A stretch of DNA of 64,000 bases from Segniliparus sp051660745 (GCF_051660745.1 NZ_JBOFQF010000044.1:37459-101458); one strand, 5' to 3'; numbered from the stretch's first letter, positions 23,815 to 32,465 are shown. Notes: a model not told the origin generated them from the sequence alone. Numbers and translations: made by a program.

Positions 23815-24888
23815 ATGGGCAACTCTCGGCTCGAACAAGCGACTATCCCCGGCAATATGATCGTCGGGCTGCTCGATCTGGGCGAGAAGCACCGCGCGGC
23901 CACCGAGCGGTGGTTCGACGGGACCGGCCTCTCGCCGAGGGGCATGCGCGAGGGCTCTCAATTGTTGTCGTACCGACAGGCGCGATCCATCGTCCGGCAC
24001 GCGCTCCGCGCCCTCCCCGCCGGGCCGTGGGGCTTGGCCGTCGGATCGAGGGACGTGCACGAGGTCTGGGGGCTGCTCGGGTTCGCATTGCGCTCGTGCA
24101 GGACCATCGGCGACACGCTCGCGGTCGGGCTTCGCCACCACCAGACGACGGGGACCCTCACCGATTACGCGTCCGAGTCTTCCCCGGACGAGATCGCCAT
24201 CCGGGTCGACATGCGCCAGCGCGACCCCGAGCTCGAGCCGTTCCTCGTCGAAGAGTCGCTCGCGAGCGTCGTCACCTTGATGCGCTCGTCGTTCTCACCG
24301 GCGTTCGCGCCGACACGGGTCGAGTTCGCGTATCCGCCGCCACCGTATGTCGAGGACTATCGAAAGTTCTTCAAATGTCCCCTGCGGTTCAACGCCGCCG
24401 TCAACCGAGGCTACCTAGCCCAGTCGCTCATGTCGTCCCCGATCGAGACTTCGAACGCGATGCAGCTCGCGCTGGCCCTTCGCGCGCTCGGGGAGGACGG
24501 CCAACGGCCCGATCCGGTCCCTGACACGCTTGCCGTCGTCCGCGAGCAGCTGCGGCAGAGCCTGCCGGGCGCTGTGACCATGGCGGAGATCGCCAAACGG
24601 CTCCACACGACCGAGCGGACTCTGCACCGTCACCTCGCCGCAGGCGGCTACCGGTTCTCCGAGCTGCGCGACGAGGTCCGCAAGGAGCGCGCGCTCTCGC
24701 TGCTGGCGCGGACGTCCAACCCGGTCAAGGCCATCGCCGCCGAGGTCGGCTACCGGGACGACCGCGAGTTCCGACGCGCGTTCCACCGGTGGACCGGAGG
24801 ATCGCCGAACGACTTCCGCGGCGGGCGGCAGCCATCCGCCGAAAGGCGTGCTCCCGACTCTCCGCGCCAGCCCGCCCGCTTCGGCTGA
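23815..24888 (+). CDS. AraC-family transcriptional regulator
   Basis: DNA-binding regulator, 357 residues from the ATG at 23815 with AGGAG eight bases upstream; an ATG six codons earlier is also open. The N-terminal 200 residues match the arabinose_bd/OruR-type sensor domain (LLDLGEKHRAATERWF, WGLLGFALRSCRTIGDTL). The C-terminal 100 residues form the double helix-turn-helix: TMAEIAKRLHTTERTLHRHLAAGGYRF and IAAEVGYRDDREFRRAFHRWTGGSPNDFR. It is likely to control the neighbouring amidase or oxidase. A 9-bp hairpin spans its stop codon. Confidence 0.9.
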   Translation: MGNSRLEQATIPGNMIVGLLDLGEKHRAATERWFDGTGLSPRGMREGSQLLSYRQARSIVRHALRALPAGPWGLAVGSRDVHEVWGLLGFALRSCRTIGDTLAVGLRHHQTTGTLTDYASESSPDEIAIRVDMRQRDPELEPFLVEESLASVVTLMRSSFSPAFAPTRVEFAYPPPPYVEDYRKFFKCPLRFNAAVNRGYLAQSLMSSPIETSNAMQLALALRALGEDGQRPDPVPDTLAVVREQLRQSLPGAVTMAEIAKRLHTTERTLHRHLAAGGYRFSELRDEVRKERALSLLARTSNPVKAIAAEVGYRDDREFRRAFHRWTGGSPNDFRGGRQPSAERRAPDSPRQPARFG

Positions 24889-24898
24889 GGCGGGCGGG
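24871..24898. terminator. Hairpin at the end of the AraC gene
   Basis: CCCGCCCGC (24871-24879) and GCGGGCGGG (24890-24898) form a perfect 9-bp stem with a 10-base loop that contains the AraC-gene TGA. There is no T-run. It lies between convergent genes, so it may end transcripts from both sides. Bases 24899-25064 hold nothing else I can name. Confidence 0.5.
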
Positions 24899-25064
24899 AG
24901 TTCGGACAAAAGGACGGCGCGTTGCCCGGTCGGTCTCAGCGGCAGACTGCTCACGTGGAGCTCCGCGACGACCCCCACCAGAATCCTCGACTCCGTGCTC
25001 GCGGCGGCAACCCGCCAGACTCGGTCGGCATGAGGTCCTGATCGGAGCAGGAAGCCGCGGCCTG

Positions 25065-26417
25065 CTATGCCCGCTGGCGAGGCGAGCCGCTCCTGGCTTG
25101 CAACGGGGCGAACATCCCCGGCGTGAGATTCTGCCACCCGGCGCGCAGGGCGACCTCGGCGATGCGGCGGCGGAAAGCCCCCGCGTCCACATACGAGCTG
25201 TGGCGCGCCGAGTCGAGAAAAGCGATCCCTCCCGACAGATCCGGCTTGTCGCGGGCGATCAGCTCGTCGAGCACAGCCGCTTTCCTCGGAGCCTCGACCT
25301 GGTCGCGCAGGTATTGCGCGACCAGGTTGCTGATGGTGTCGAACAATGTGTACGCGCTGGAGTTCACTTCGACATACCCCAATCCGAACAAGTTCCGATG
25401 CTCGCGGCTGAACGTGTTCAGATACAGCTGCGGCCGATTGCCGCGCCAGACGAAATAGTCCTCGTCGAGGTACGGGATCGTCCAGTCGTAGCCGGTCGCG
25501 TAGAGCACCAAGTCGATCCGCTCGCTGCTGCCGTCCACGAATCGAACCCGGTCCCCGTCGAACCCCGCGACATCCGGTTTGATCGCGACGTCGCCGTGCT
25601 GGAGATGGTGCAGCAGTTGGCTGTTGAGCAGCGGGTGCGACTCGAAGAGCTTGTGGTCGGGCTTTGGCATCCCGTACTTGGACAGATCTCCCTGCAGCGC
25701 TCGCAGCAGTCCAGCGGTCAGCAGCCTTTCCAGCCAGACCGGCAACGCCGGGCTCTGTTCTTTGATCAGGTCGGCGGGGAGGCCCAAGATGTGCTTGGGA
25801 ATCAGGTGGTAGCCGCGGCGCACACTGACGAACGCGGCGTCTGCGGCCTGCGCGGCGTCACAGGCGATGTCGGCCCCAGAGTTCCCCAGTCCGACGACCA
25901 GCACCCGCTTGCCCCGGAACTCGAGGAGGTCGCGATAGCTGCCGGAATGGCGCGCTTCGCCGTCGAACCGACCGGGATAGCACGGTGTGCGCGGGGCCCA
26001 CGTGGTGCCGGTCGCGCACACCACGGCGCCGTAGACCTCCCTGCTGCCGTCAGCCAGTCGGACATGCCAGTCGTCGCCGCTGCGCGTGACATCCGAGACC
26101 TCCGTGCCGAGGCGGATGCGATCGAGCAGCCCGTACGCCTCGGCGAACGAGCGGGTGTACGCCAGGATCTGCCGATTGCCCGGATAGTCAGGGAAATGCT
26201 CCGGCATGGGGAAGTCGAAGAACCCCGAGGTCTGTCTGGACGAGATGAAATGCGCAGACTCGTACATCGGGGTCCCGGGATTGTCCAGGTCCCAGATCCC
26301 GCCGACATCGTTATGCCGCTCGTACTGGTCGTACTCGACCCCGACGAGCCGTAACGCCCGCGCCAAAGACAATCCAGCAGGCCCGGCTCCGATGACACAT
26401 ACTCTGCGATTTCCCAT
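25065..26417 (-). CDS. Flavin-containing monooxygenase
   Basis: FAD- and NADPH-dependent class B monooxygenase, 450 residues from the ATG at 26417. FAD site VCVIGAGPAGLSLARAL at the N-terminus, NADPH site VLVVGLGNSGADIA near residue 170, and between them the FMO identifying motif FDGEARHSGSY (pattern FxGxxxHxxxY). DLVLYATGYDW is the second FMO signature. Substrates of this family are N-, S- or ketone-containing compounds. It stands alone, convergent with the AraC gene and just downstream of the deacetylase gene. The frame is open upstream of 26417, but without homology. Confidence 0.9.
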   Translation of the reverse strand: MGNRRVCVIGAGPAGLSLARALRLVGVEYDQYERHNDVGGIWDLDNPGTPMYESAHFISSRQTSGFFDFPMPEHFPDYPGNRQILAYTRSFAEAYGLLDRIRLGTEVSDVTRSGDDWHVRLADGSREVYGAVVCATGTTWAPRTPCYPGRFDGEARHSGSYRDLLEFRGKRVLVVGLGNSGADIACDAAQAADAAFVSVRRGYHLIPKHILGLPADLIKEQSPALPVWLERLLTAGLLRALQGDLSKYGMPKPDHKLFESHPLLNSQLLHHLQHGDVAIKPDVAGFDGDRVRFVDGSSERIDLVLYATGYDWTIPYLDEDYFVWRGNRPQLYLNTFSREHRNLFGLGYVEVNSSAYTLFDTISNLVAQYLRDQVEAPRKAAVLDELIARDKPDLSGGIAFLDSARHSSYVDAGAFRRRIAEVALRAGWQNLTPGMFAPLQARSGSPRQRA

Positions 26418-26511
26418 AGCGAGTAGTGAACCTCGCCCGACTGCCCACGGGGAAGGGCAGGAGCGGCCAGAAGACCAGCAGGACCGGACAACTCGGCGCG
26501 GCGGGGCGCGA

Positions 26512-27327
26512 TTACTGCGCAGGAGCGGGCGGCGCGGGGTCGAGCTGGTTCTCGCTCCGATCCCAGTAGCGCACGCCCGGCTTCGGGCCGCCGCCGGGCT
26601 GCGCCCGGATGAGCCGGTCCACCGTGACGATCGCATACCCTTGCTTCTTCAACCACGGCACCGCGTCCGCCATCGCCTGGACCGTGCCCTCGTGCACGTC
26701 GTGCAGCAGGAACACCGCGCCCGGCTGCGCGTATTTGCGCACCGCGTCGACGGTCAGCTCCGGCTGGTCGCTGTGCTCCCAGTCGTACGCCACCACGTTC
26801 CAGAGGATCTCGGAGAGGCCGAGCCCTTCTTCGATCTTGAGAATGTCCGGGGTCGAGAGACCGGCGGGCGGGCGGTAGATGTTCGTGCGCAGGCCCGTCG
26901 CCTTCTGCAGCGCGTCCACGGCCTTGACCAGCTGTTGCCGCGCGTCGGGAAGCGACTGCCAGGTCATGTACGGGTGGTTCCACGAGTGGACGCCCACCTG
27001 CATCCCGGCCTCGACCACGTTCTTCGACCAGTCCGGGTGCGCGGCGATACGCTCGCCGAGCTGGAAGAACGTGGCTTTCGCGTGGTAGGACCGCAGGATC
27101 CACAGCAGCCTCGACGTGTACGGGCCGGGGCCGTCGTCGAAGGTGAGCGCGACGCACCGCGCCTTGGCGCAGTCCACGGTGTCGGGGTCTGGGTCGTTCG
27201 ACGCGGACCGCGCCGCGTTGCCCGCGTCGGGCAACGTCAGGACCAGCGCGATCAGGCCGACCGGCAACACCCAACGCAGCGCCCGTGTCGCGCGCGCGGC
27301 GAACGAGGCGTGGTTAACCGATCCCAT
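26512..27327 (-). CDS. Secreted polysaccharide deacetylase (NodB domain)
   Basis: Carbohydrate esterase family 4 protein of 271 residues, probably deacetylating peptidoglycan or another envelope glycan. An N-terminal hydrophobic segment (about residues 17-35) is a signal anchor or signal peptide ending near GNAARSAS. The NodB motifs are complete: TFDDGPGPYT (catalytic Asp and metal Asp), HSWNHPYMT (metal His pair), RPPAGLSTP, and VFLLHDVH at the end. It overlaps phoH2 by 14 bases. The same neighbour order is seen in M. tuberculosis (Rv1096 beside Rv1095). Confidence 0.92.
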   Translation of the reverse strand: MGSVNHASFAARATRALRWVLPVGLIALVLTLPDAGNAARSASNDPDPDTVDCAKARCVALTFDDGPGPYTSRLLWILRSYHAKATFFQLGERIAAHPDWSKNVVEAGMQVGVHSWNHPYMTWQSLPDARQQLVKAVDALQKATGLRTNIYRPPAGLSTPDILKIEEGLGLSEILWNVVAYDWEHSDQPELTVDAVRKYAQPGAVFLLHDVHEGTVQAMADAVPWLKKQGYAIVTVDRLIRAQPGGGPKPGVRYWDRSENQLDPAPPAPAQ

Positions 27328-28630
27328 CGTCCAGGAGTCGGGTAGCGAGCGCGGCCACCGGGCTGCGCTCCGAGCGGGTCAACGTCATGTGGGCGAACAG
27401 CTCTTCGCCCTTGAGCCGCTCGACCACCGCCGCGATGCCGTCGCGGCGCCCGACCCGCAGGGAGTCGCGCTGCGCAACGTCGTGCAGGAGGAAGATGCGG
27501 CTGCCTTCGCCGAGCCGGGTGATCGCGGTGAGGATCGTGGAGCGCTCCAAGTTCTGCGCCTCGTCGAGCAGGACGATGGTCTGCGGGCCGAGGGTGCGGC
27601 CTCGGATGTGCGTGAGCGGCAGGATCTCCAAGAGGCCGCGCGAGCGGACCTCGTCGATCACTTCTTCCGAGGTGATGGACCGCAACGCGTCGATCACGGC
27701 CGCGCTCCACGGGTTCATCTTCTCCTCCTCGTTGCCGGGGAGGTAGCCGAGGTCCTGGCCGCCGACCGCGATGATCGGGCGGAACACGATGATCCGCTTC
27801 GCGGTGCGCCGCTCCAGCACGGCCTCCAGCGCGGCGGCGAGCGCCAACACGGATTTGCCGGTGCCCGCGGGCCCGCCGAGCGAGACGATGCCGATCTCGT
27901 TGTCCAACAGGTGCGAGAGCGCGATCCGCTGCTCGGCGGATCGCCCGTGCAGGCCGAAAGCCTCGACGTCGCCGCGGACCAGGTGGATCTCCTTGTCCCG
28001 TCCGACCCTGCCGAGCGCGGTGGCGCGCGAGGCGGTGAGCACGACGCCGGTGTTCACGAGCAGGTCGTGGGTGACCGCGACGGCGCCGTTCTTGTACAGG
28101 TGGTCGAGCTCCTCGTCGCTGATCGCGAGTTCGGTGAGGCCCGTGAAGCCGCTGTCCGGCACCTGCTCGTGCAGGTACTCCTGCGCCGGGATCCCGAGCC
28201 CGCCGTGCGCCAGCAGGCGCAGCGGCAAGTCTTTGGAGACCACCGCGACGTCCTCGCCCGCACGGCGCAGCGCGTCGGCAACGGACAGGATCCTGGTGTC
28301 GTTGGAGCGCTCCGCGCGGATCGCGTCCGGCAAGGCGGACGTGTCGACGTGGTTGATCTCGATGCGGACCGTCCCGCCCTCGTCGTTGACCTGGACACCT
28401 TGGCGCAGGTCGGCTCCGGGCTTGCCGCGCAGCGCCTCAAGCGCGCGCAGGACGGTGCGGGCGTTGTGCCCGAGCACCGGATCGTGGCGTTTCGCCTCGA
28501 GCTCTTTGATGACCACGATCGGCAGCACCACCGAGTGCTCCGCGAAACGGGTGAGCGCACCCGGATCGGAGAGCAACACACTGGTGTCGATCACATAGGT
28601 CTTGCGCGATCCGGGCTCGCTGTGGCTCAT
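27314..28630 (-). CDS. phoH2: PhoH2: PIN-domain RNase fused to PhoH ATPase
   Basis: Fusion of an N-terminal PIN nuclease (about residues 10-140; TYVIDTSVLLSDPGAL with the first acidic residue) and a C-terminal PhoH RNA-helicase-like ATPase (Walker A GGPAGTGKSVLAL near residue 255, Walker B VLLDEAQNLER). The 438 residues match Rv1095. In mycobacteria PhoH2 is a sequence-specific RNA-unwinding RNase controlled by a small upstream partner, PhoAT. No PhoAT-like ORF is evident here, since desA2 ends 25 bases upstream. AAGGAG precedes the ATG. Confidence 0.94.
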   Translation of the reverse strand: MSHSEPGSRKTYVIDTSVLLSDPGALTRFAEHSVVLPIVVIKELEAKRHDPVLGHNARTVLRALEALRGKPGADLRQGVQVNDEGGTVRIEINHVDTSALPDAIRAERSNDTRILSVADALRRAGEDVAVVSKDLPLRLLAHGGLGIPAQEYLHEQVPDSGFTGLTELAISDEELDHLYKNGAVAVTHDLLVNTGVVLTASRATALGRVGRDKEIHLVRGDVEAFGLHGRSAEQRIALSHLLDNEIGIVSLGGPAGTGKSVLALAAALEAVLERRTAKRIIVFRPIIAVGGQDLGYLPGNEEEKMNPWSAAVIDALRSITSEEVIDEVRSRGLLEILPLTHIRGRTLGPQTIVLLDEAQNLERSTILTAITRLGEGSRIFLLHDVAQRDSLRVGRRDGIAAVVERLKGEELFAHMTLTRSERSPVAALATRLLDDGIG

Positions 28631-28655
28631 ATAGCTCCTTATGTCTTGAGCCTGG

Positions 28656-29447
28656 TTATTGCTGTGCGGCGTACTCCCGCAAGGCGGCTGCCGCTTCGAG
28701 GCCTGCTTCGCTCAGGCCGGTCGTGATGTCGAGGACTCCCCAGTCGGCGAGCGCCGAGGCGACCGACGCGTGCTGGGTGGCCTCGCTGTGCAAGCCCGCC
28801 TCGGCGAGCAGGGCCAGCTGGCCGCCGAAGTCGTCGATGTCGCTGCCGAGGATCTCGGAGGCCGTCTCCCGCAGATGCGCGGCGAGGGCGATGAGGATCT
28901 GGTCCGGCGTGACCTCGAGGCCCCGGCGGACGACCTTCGCGTAGAAGCCCGCGTGCAGCTCCTCGTCCTCGGCGATCCGCTCCAAGAGCTGCCTGACCAC
29001 GGGCTCCTCGGCCGAGGCCGCGATGACCGCGCGGACGAGGTCCAGGGTGACCTTCTCGTGCAACGCCGCGAACACCAGGGTCTGCAGCGGCGTGCCGCCC
29101 GCGTAGTTGACGCCCTTCCAGACGTGGCCGAGGCGCCGTTTCTCCAAAAGGACCGGATCGCTCGCCCCGGTCACGACGAGGTAGTCGCGCAGCGCGATCG
29201 CGTGCGCGCCCTCCTCGGCGGTCCACTGGCCGAGCCATTTGTCCCAGCCCTCGCGCAGATGCATGTGGTTGGCGAAGATCCGGTTGTACGAGGGGAGGTT
29301 GTCCTTGTCCAGGAGCAGCAGGTCGAGCGCGGCGGCGATCGGCGCGGCGAGCTTGGAGCGGGACGGGTCCCAGTCCTTCCCGCCGAGGAAGGCGAAGGTC
29401 TGGCCCTCTTCCCACGGGATGTAGTCGTGGAAGAACCACTCCCGCAT
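28656..29447 (-). CDS. desA2: Acyl-ACP desaturase DesA2-like
   Basis: Di-iron acyl-carrier-protein desaturase family, linked to mycolic/fatty acid biosynthesis; the relative is Rv1094, which also neighbours phoH2 and glyA. From the first ATG (29447) it is 263 residues. Iron-ligand motifs are EEGAHAIALRDYL (about residue 80) and EDEELHAGFYAKV (about 165). The open frame continues upstream for 32 codons of helix-forming sequence (DLQERKLLRELRDVLPDAY) that resembles the family's N-terminal helix and starts at a CTG (29543) with GGAG upstream. The real protein is therefore probably about 295 residues with a CTG start. Confidence 0.85.
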   Translation of the reverse strand: MREWFFHDYIPWEEGQTFAFLGGKDWDPSRSKLAAPIAAALDLLLLDKDNLPSYNRIFANHMHLREGWDKWLGQWTAEEGAHAIALRDYLVVTGASDPVLLEKRRLGHVWKGVNYAGGTPLQTLVFAALHEKVTLDLVRAVIAASAEEPVVRQLLERIAEDEELHAGFYAKVVRRGLEVTPDQILIALAAHLRETASEILGSDIDDFGGQLALLAEAGLHSEATQHASVASALADWGVLDITTGLSEAGLEAAAALREYAAQQ

Positions 29448-29661
29448 AGCCTCGAGGTGCTCGCGGTAAGCGTCGGGAAGAACGTCTCGCAGTTCCCGCA
29501 GCAGCTTGCGCTCTTGCAGGTCTGTCGTCGTGGTCGTAGTCAGTGCCGTGTTCTCCGTCGTGCAATCGTCCGTCTGGTCGCTTCGGCCTTCGGCCTTCGC
29601 TCTTGTCCTTGCGAGCTCAGCTTAACTCTCGAAACCCTGCCCGCAGGGCCCGACTCGCTGG

Positions 29662-29715
29662 TTGTTCTGCCGCAATCGCCGACAGAGGTTGTTCTGTCCC
29701 AATCGCCGACAGGCT
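29662..29715 (+). repeat. Two-unit 27-bp tandem repeat between desA2 and glyA
   Basis: Units at 29662-29688 and 29689-29715 begin GTTGTTCTG and share CAATCGCCGACAG; 22-23 of 27 bases agree. Period and core resemble the repeat at the start of murD (13971-14024), so the two may be copies of one minisatellite. It lies 20 bases beyond the glyA stop. Confidence 0.7.
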
Positions 29716-29734
29716 GGGGCGAGTCTACCAGCTT

Positions 29735-31045
29735 TCAGTCGCCGAACTTCCAATTCTCCAGATCGGAGTACAGCGGGAAGTCGCTCGCGAGGCGCTTGAC
29801 CCGCGCGGACAGCGCCGCCACGTCCGCCGATCCGGTGAGCGCGCCCGCGATGATGTCGGCCACCTCCGCGAACTCTGTCGAGCCGAAGCCGCGGGTGGCC
29901 AGCGCGGGGGTGCCGATCCGGACGCCGGAGGGGTTGAGCGGCGGGCGGGGGTCGAACGGCACCGCGTTGCGGTTGACGGTGATGCCGATCTCGTGCAGCT
30001 TGTCCTCCGCGTCCTGGCCGGACAGCTGCGAGTCGCGCAGGTCGACGAGCACCAAATGCACATCGGTGCCACCGGTCAAGACCGAGACGCCTGCCGTTTT
30101 CGCGTCCGGGGCGGTGAGCCGCTCGGCGATGATCCGGGCGCCGTCGATGGTGCGCTGCTGGCGCTCGGCGAACTCAGGGGTGCCCGCGACCTTCAACGCG
30201 ACGGCCTTGGCCGCGATCACGTGCATGAGCGGACCGCCCTGCTGGCCTGGGAAGACCGAGGAGTTGAGCGACTTCGCGTACTCGGACTTGGCGAGGATGA
30301 GCCCCGAGCGCGGGCCGCCGAGCGTCTTGTGGACTGTGGTGGAGACCACTTCCGCATGCGGCACCGGCGAGGGGTGCAGGCCTGCGGCGACGAGTCCGGC
30401 GAAGTGGGCCATGTCCACCCACAGGTGCGCGCCGACCTCTTTGGCGATCTCGGCGAACGCCGCGAAGTCCTGGTGGCGGGGATACGCGGACCAGCCTGCG
30501 ACGATCACCTTCGGACGGACCTCGAGCGCGCGGGCGCGCACCTGGTCCATATCGATCCGGTGGGTCGCCGGGTCCACGCCGTAGAAGTTCGCCCGGTAGA
30601 GCTTCCCGGAGAAGTTGAGGCGCATGCCGTGCGTGAGGTGCCCGCCGTGCGCGAGGTCGAGGCCGAGGATCGCGTCGCCAGGTGTGGCCAAAGTCATAAG
30701 GACTGCGGCGTTGGCTTGCGCGCCGGAGTGCGGCTGCACGTTCGCGAACTCCGCTCCGAACAGCGCTTTCGCCCGGTCGCGCGCGAGCTCCTCGACGACG
30801 TCGACGTGCTCGCAGCCGCCGTAGTAGCGCCGCCCCGGGTACCCCTCGGCGTATTTGTTGGTGAGCACCGAGCCCTGCGCCTGGAGCACCGCCCGGGGCA
30901 CGAAGTTCTCCGAGGCGATCATTTCGAGCGTGTCGCGCTGGCGGGCCAGCTCGCCGCCGACAGCGGCCGCGACCTCGGGGTCCAGCTCGGTGAGCGAGGC
31001 CGTGAATGCGTTCGCGCCTTTTTCGGGCCCAACCGGGATGCTCAT
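29735..31045 (-). CDS. glyA: Serine hydroxymethyltransferase
   Basis: PLP enzyme interconverting serine and glycine while loading tetrahydrofolate with a one-carbon unit. The protein is 436 residues from the ATG at 31045, which has AAGGAG seven bases upstream; the open frame before it is not conserved. The PLP lysine is in STTVHKTLGGPRSG (about residue 235). Other family blocks are MIASENFVPRAVLQAQGSVLTNKYAEGYPG and NVQPHSGAQANAAV. It is divergent from coaA with a 92-base shared control region, as in M. tuberculosis (Rv1093 and Rv1092c). Confidence 0.97.
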   Translation of the reverse strand: MSIPVGPEKGANAFTASLTELDPEVAAAVGGELARQRDTLEMIASENFVPRAVLQAQGSVLTNKYAEGYPGRRYYGGCEHVDVVEELARDRAKALFGAEFANVQPHSGAQANAAVLMTLATPGDAILGLDLAHGGHLTHGMRLNFSGKLYRANFYGVDPATHRIDMDQVRARALEVRPKVIVAGWSAYPRHQDFAAFAEIAKEVGAHLWVDMAHFAGLVAAGLHPSPVPHAEVVSTTVHKTLGGPRSGLILAKSEYAKSLNSSVFPGQQGGPLMHVIAAKAVALKVAGTPEFAERQQRTIDGARIIAERLTAPDAKTAGVSVLTGGTDVHLVLVDLRDSQLSGQDAEDKLHEIGITVNRNAVPFDPRPPLNPSGVRIGTPALATRGFGSTEFAEVADIIAGALTGSADVAALSARVKRLASDFPLYSDLENWKFGD

Positions 31046-31137
31046 GTCTCTACTCCTTTGTTCGGCCCCTCGCAGTGGCCCGGACAGTGTACGCCCCGAG
31101 TGCATCGGCCCAGTACGGGAGGAGCAAACTGGACAAT

Positions 31138-32109
31138 GTGATCGCGCGAACCGCGGAGCCCCGGCCCAAGCCCCTCCCCAAGGGAGTGTCTCAAGCCGGG
31201 CCGTTCGTCGAGTTCGACCGGACGGCGTGGCGGGCGCTGCGGCAGGCGACCCCCCAGGTGCTCACCAAAGAAGACCTGACCAGCCTCCGGGGCATCCGCG
31301 AGCACCTGGACCTCGAGGAGGTCGAAGAGGTCTACCTGCCGCTCACCCGGCTCATCCATCTGCGGGTGGCTTCGAGCGCGCAGCATTTCGCCGCGATGTC
31401 CACCTTCCTCGGCGAGCAGGCCTCGCTCCAGAAGGTGCCGTTCGTCATCGGGGTCGCGGGCTCGGTCGCGGTCGGCAAGTCCACGACGGCGCGCGTGCTC
31501 GCCACCCTGCTCGCCCGCTCCGAGGGCAACCCGAAGGTCGACCTGGTGACCACCGACGGGTTCCTCCACCCGAACGCCGAGCTCTCCCGGCGCGGCCTCA
31601 TGTCCCGCAAGGGATTCCCCGAGAGCTACGACCGGCGCGCCCTGCTGCGGTTCGTGGTGGACGTGAAGTCCGGCGTGCCCGAGGTCTCCGTCCCGGTCTA
31701 CTCGCATGTGCTCTACGACATCGTGCCCGGGGCCGCCCAGACAGTGCGCAGCCCGGACATCCTCGTCGTCGAGGGGCTCAACGTGCTCCAGGCCGGGCAT
31801 CGGCTCATGCTCTCGGACCTCTTCGACTTCTCCATCTATGTGGACGCCCGCACCACCGACATCGAGTCCTGGTACGTGGACCGCTTCCTCGCCCTGCGCG
31901 GCACGTCGTTCGCGGACCCGCGCTCGCATTTCCACCACTACGCCGGGCTCTCCGACTCCGAGGCGGTGGACGAGGCGCGGCGGGTCTGGCGGTCGATCAA
32001 CGAGCCGAACCTCGTGAAGAACATCTTGCCCACCCGGCCGAGGGCCACCCTCGTGCTCCGCAAAGACGCGGACCACTCCGTCGACCGCGTCCTGCTCCGC
32101 AAGCTGTGA
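31138..32109 (+). CDS. coaA: Pantothenate kinase, type I
   Basis: Phosphorylates pantothenate, the first step of coenzyme A synthesis. I use the GTG at 31138, 13 bases after GGGAGGAG, giving 323 residues against 312 for M. tuberculosis CoaA; the open frame before it is unlike the family. P-loop GVAGSVAVGKSTTARVL (about residue 103), then VDLVTTDGFLHPNAEL, RKGFPESYDRRALL and the conserved end LPTRPRATLVLRKDADHSV. A GC hairpin follows the stop at once. Confidence 0.96.
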   Translation: MIARTAEPRPKPLPKGVSQAGPFVEFDRTAWRALRQATPQVLTKEDLTSLRGIREHLDLEEVEEVYLPLTRLIHLRVASSAQHFAAMSTFLGEQASLQKVPFVIGVAGSVAVGKSTTARVLATLLARSEGNPKVDLVTTDGFLHPNAELSRRGLMSRKGFPESYDRRALLRFVVDVKSGVPEVSVPVYSHVLYDIVPGAAQTVRSPDILVVEGLNVLQAGHRLMLSDLFDFSIYVDARTTDIESWYVDRFLALRGTSFADPRSHFHHYAGLSDSEAVDEARRVWRSINEPNLVKNILPTRPRATLVLRKDADHSVDRVLLRKL

Positions 32110-32114
32110 CGTAG

Positions 32115-32131
32115 CCGGGGAACATCCCCGG
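32115..32131 (+). terminator. GC hairpin after coaA
   Basis: CCGGGGA (32115-32121), a 3-base loop and TCCCCGG (32125-32131) begin six bases after the coaA stop. There is no T-run, as is usual for actinobacterial terminators. It separates coaA from the mce promoter. Confidence 0.55.
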
Positions 32132-32250
32132 ACCCCCTCCCGCTCCGCGCCGACGACAGCCGCGAGAGCCCCTCCGCGCCCGCCCCCGCGCGCCCCTCTC
32201 GGCCCCCGGCTCGCGCCGGAACCGGCTTCCATCTCGCCAATCGCGCCTGT

Positions 32251-32279
32251 TTGACTCCGCCCACAAAGGCTGCTACTTT
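32251..32279 (+). promoter_or_regulatory. Promoter of the mce operon
   Basis: TTGACT (32251-32256), a 17-base spacer and TACTTT (32274-32279) make the best sigma-A promoter match in the window. A transcript starting near 32286 would have a leader of about 175 bases before yrbEA, which contains a possible coupled leader ORF. No operator for an Mce repressor is obvious. Confidence 0.65.
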
Positions 32280-32375
32280 ATGACGCGTACCACAGATGAC
32301 ACGGGTGTCGATAGAGCCGCCATGACTACGGCAGGCGCAAGCGGCGAAGTCGACGATTGAAGACATGGGAGTGCT

Positions 32376-32465
32376 ATGGGCGCGTTCTCCGCGAGGCGGA
32401 TCGTTTCCGTTTCCGGCTGCGCGCCAGCCGTGCCCCCGCCCGACGGGGGGCCTTCGTCCTCATGA
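32376..32465 (+). CDS. Possible leader peptide of the mce operon
   Basis: A 29-codon ORF (starts MGAFSARRIV, one Cys, proline-rich second half with APAVPPPDGG) has GGGAG four bases before its ATG and ends with a TGA that overlaps the yrbEA ATG (ATGA). yrbEA has no good ribosome-binding site at a normal distance, so coupling through this ORF would explain its translation. Proline-rich stretches can slow ribosomes, but regulation is speculation. Conservation in relatives would be needed to accept it as a gene. Confidence 0.35.
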   Translation: MGAFSARRIVSVSGCAPAVPPPDGGPSSS

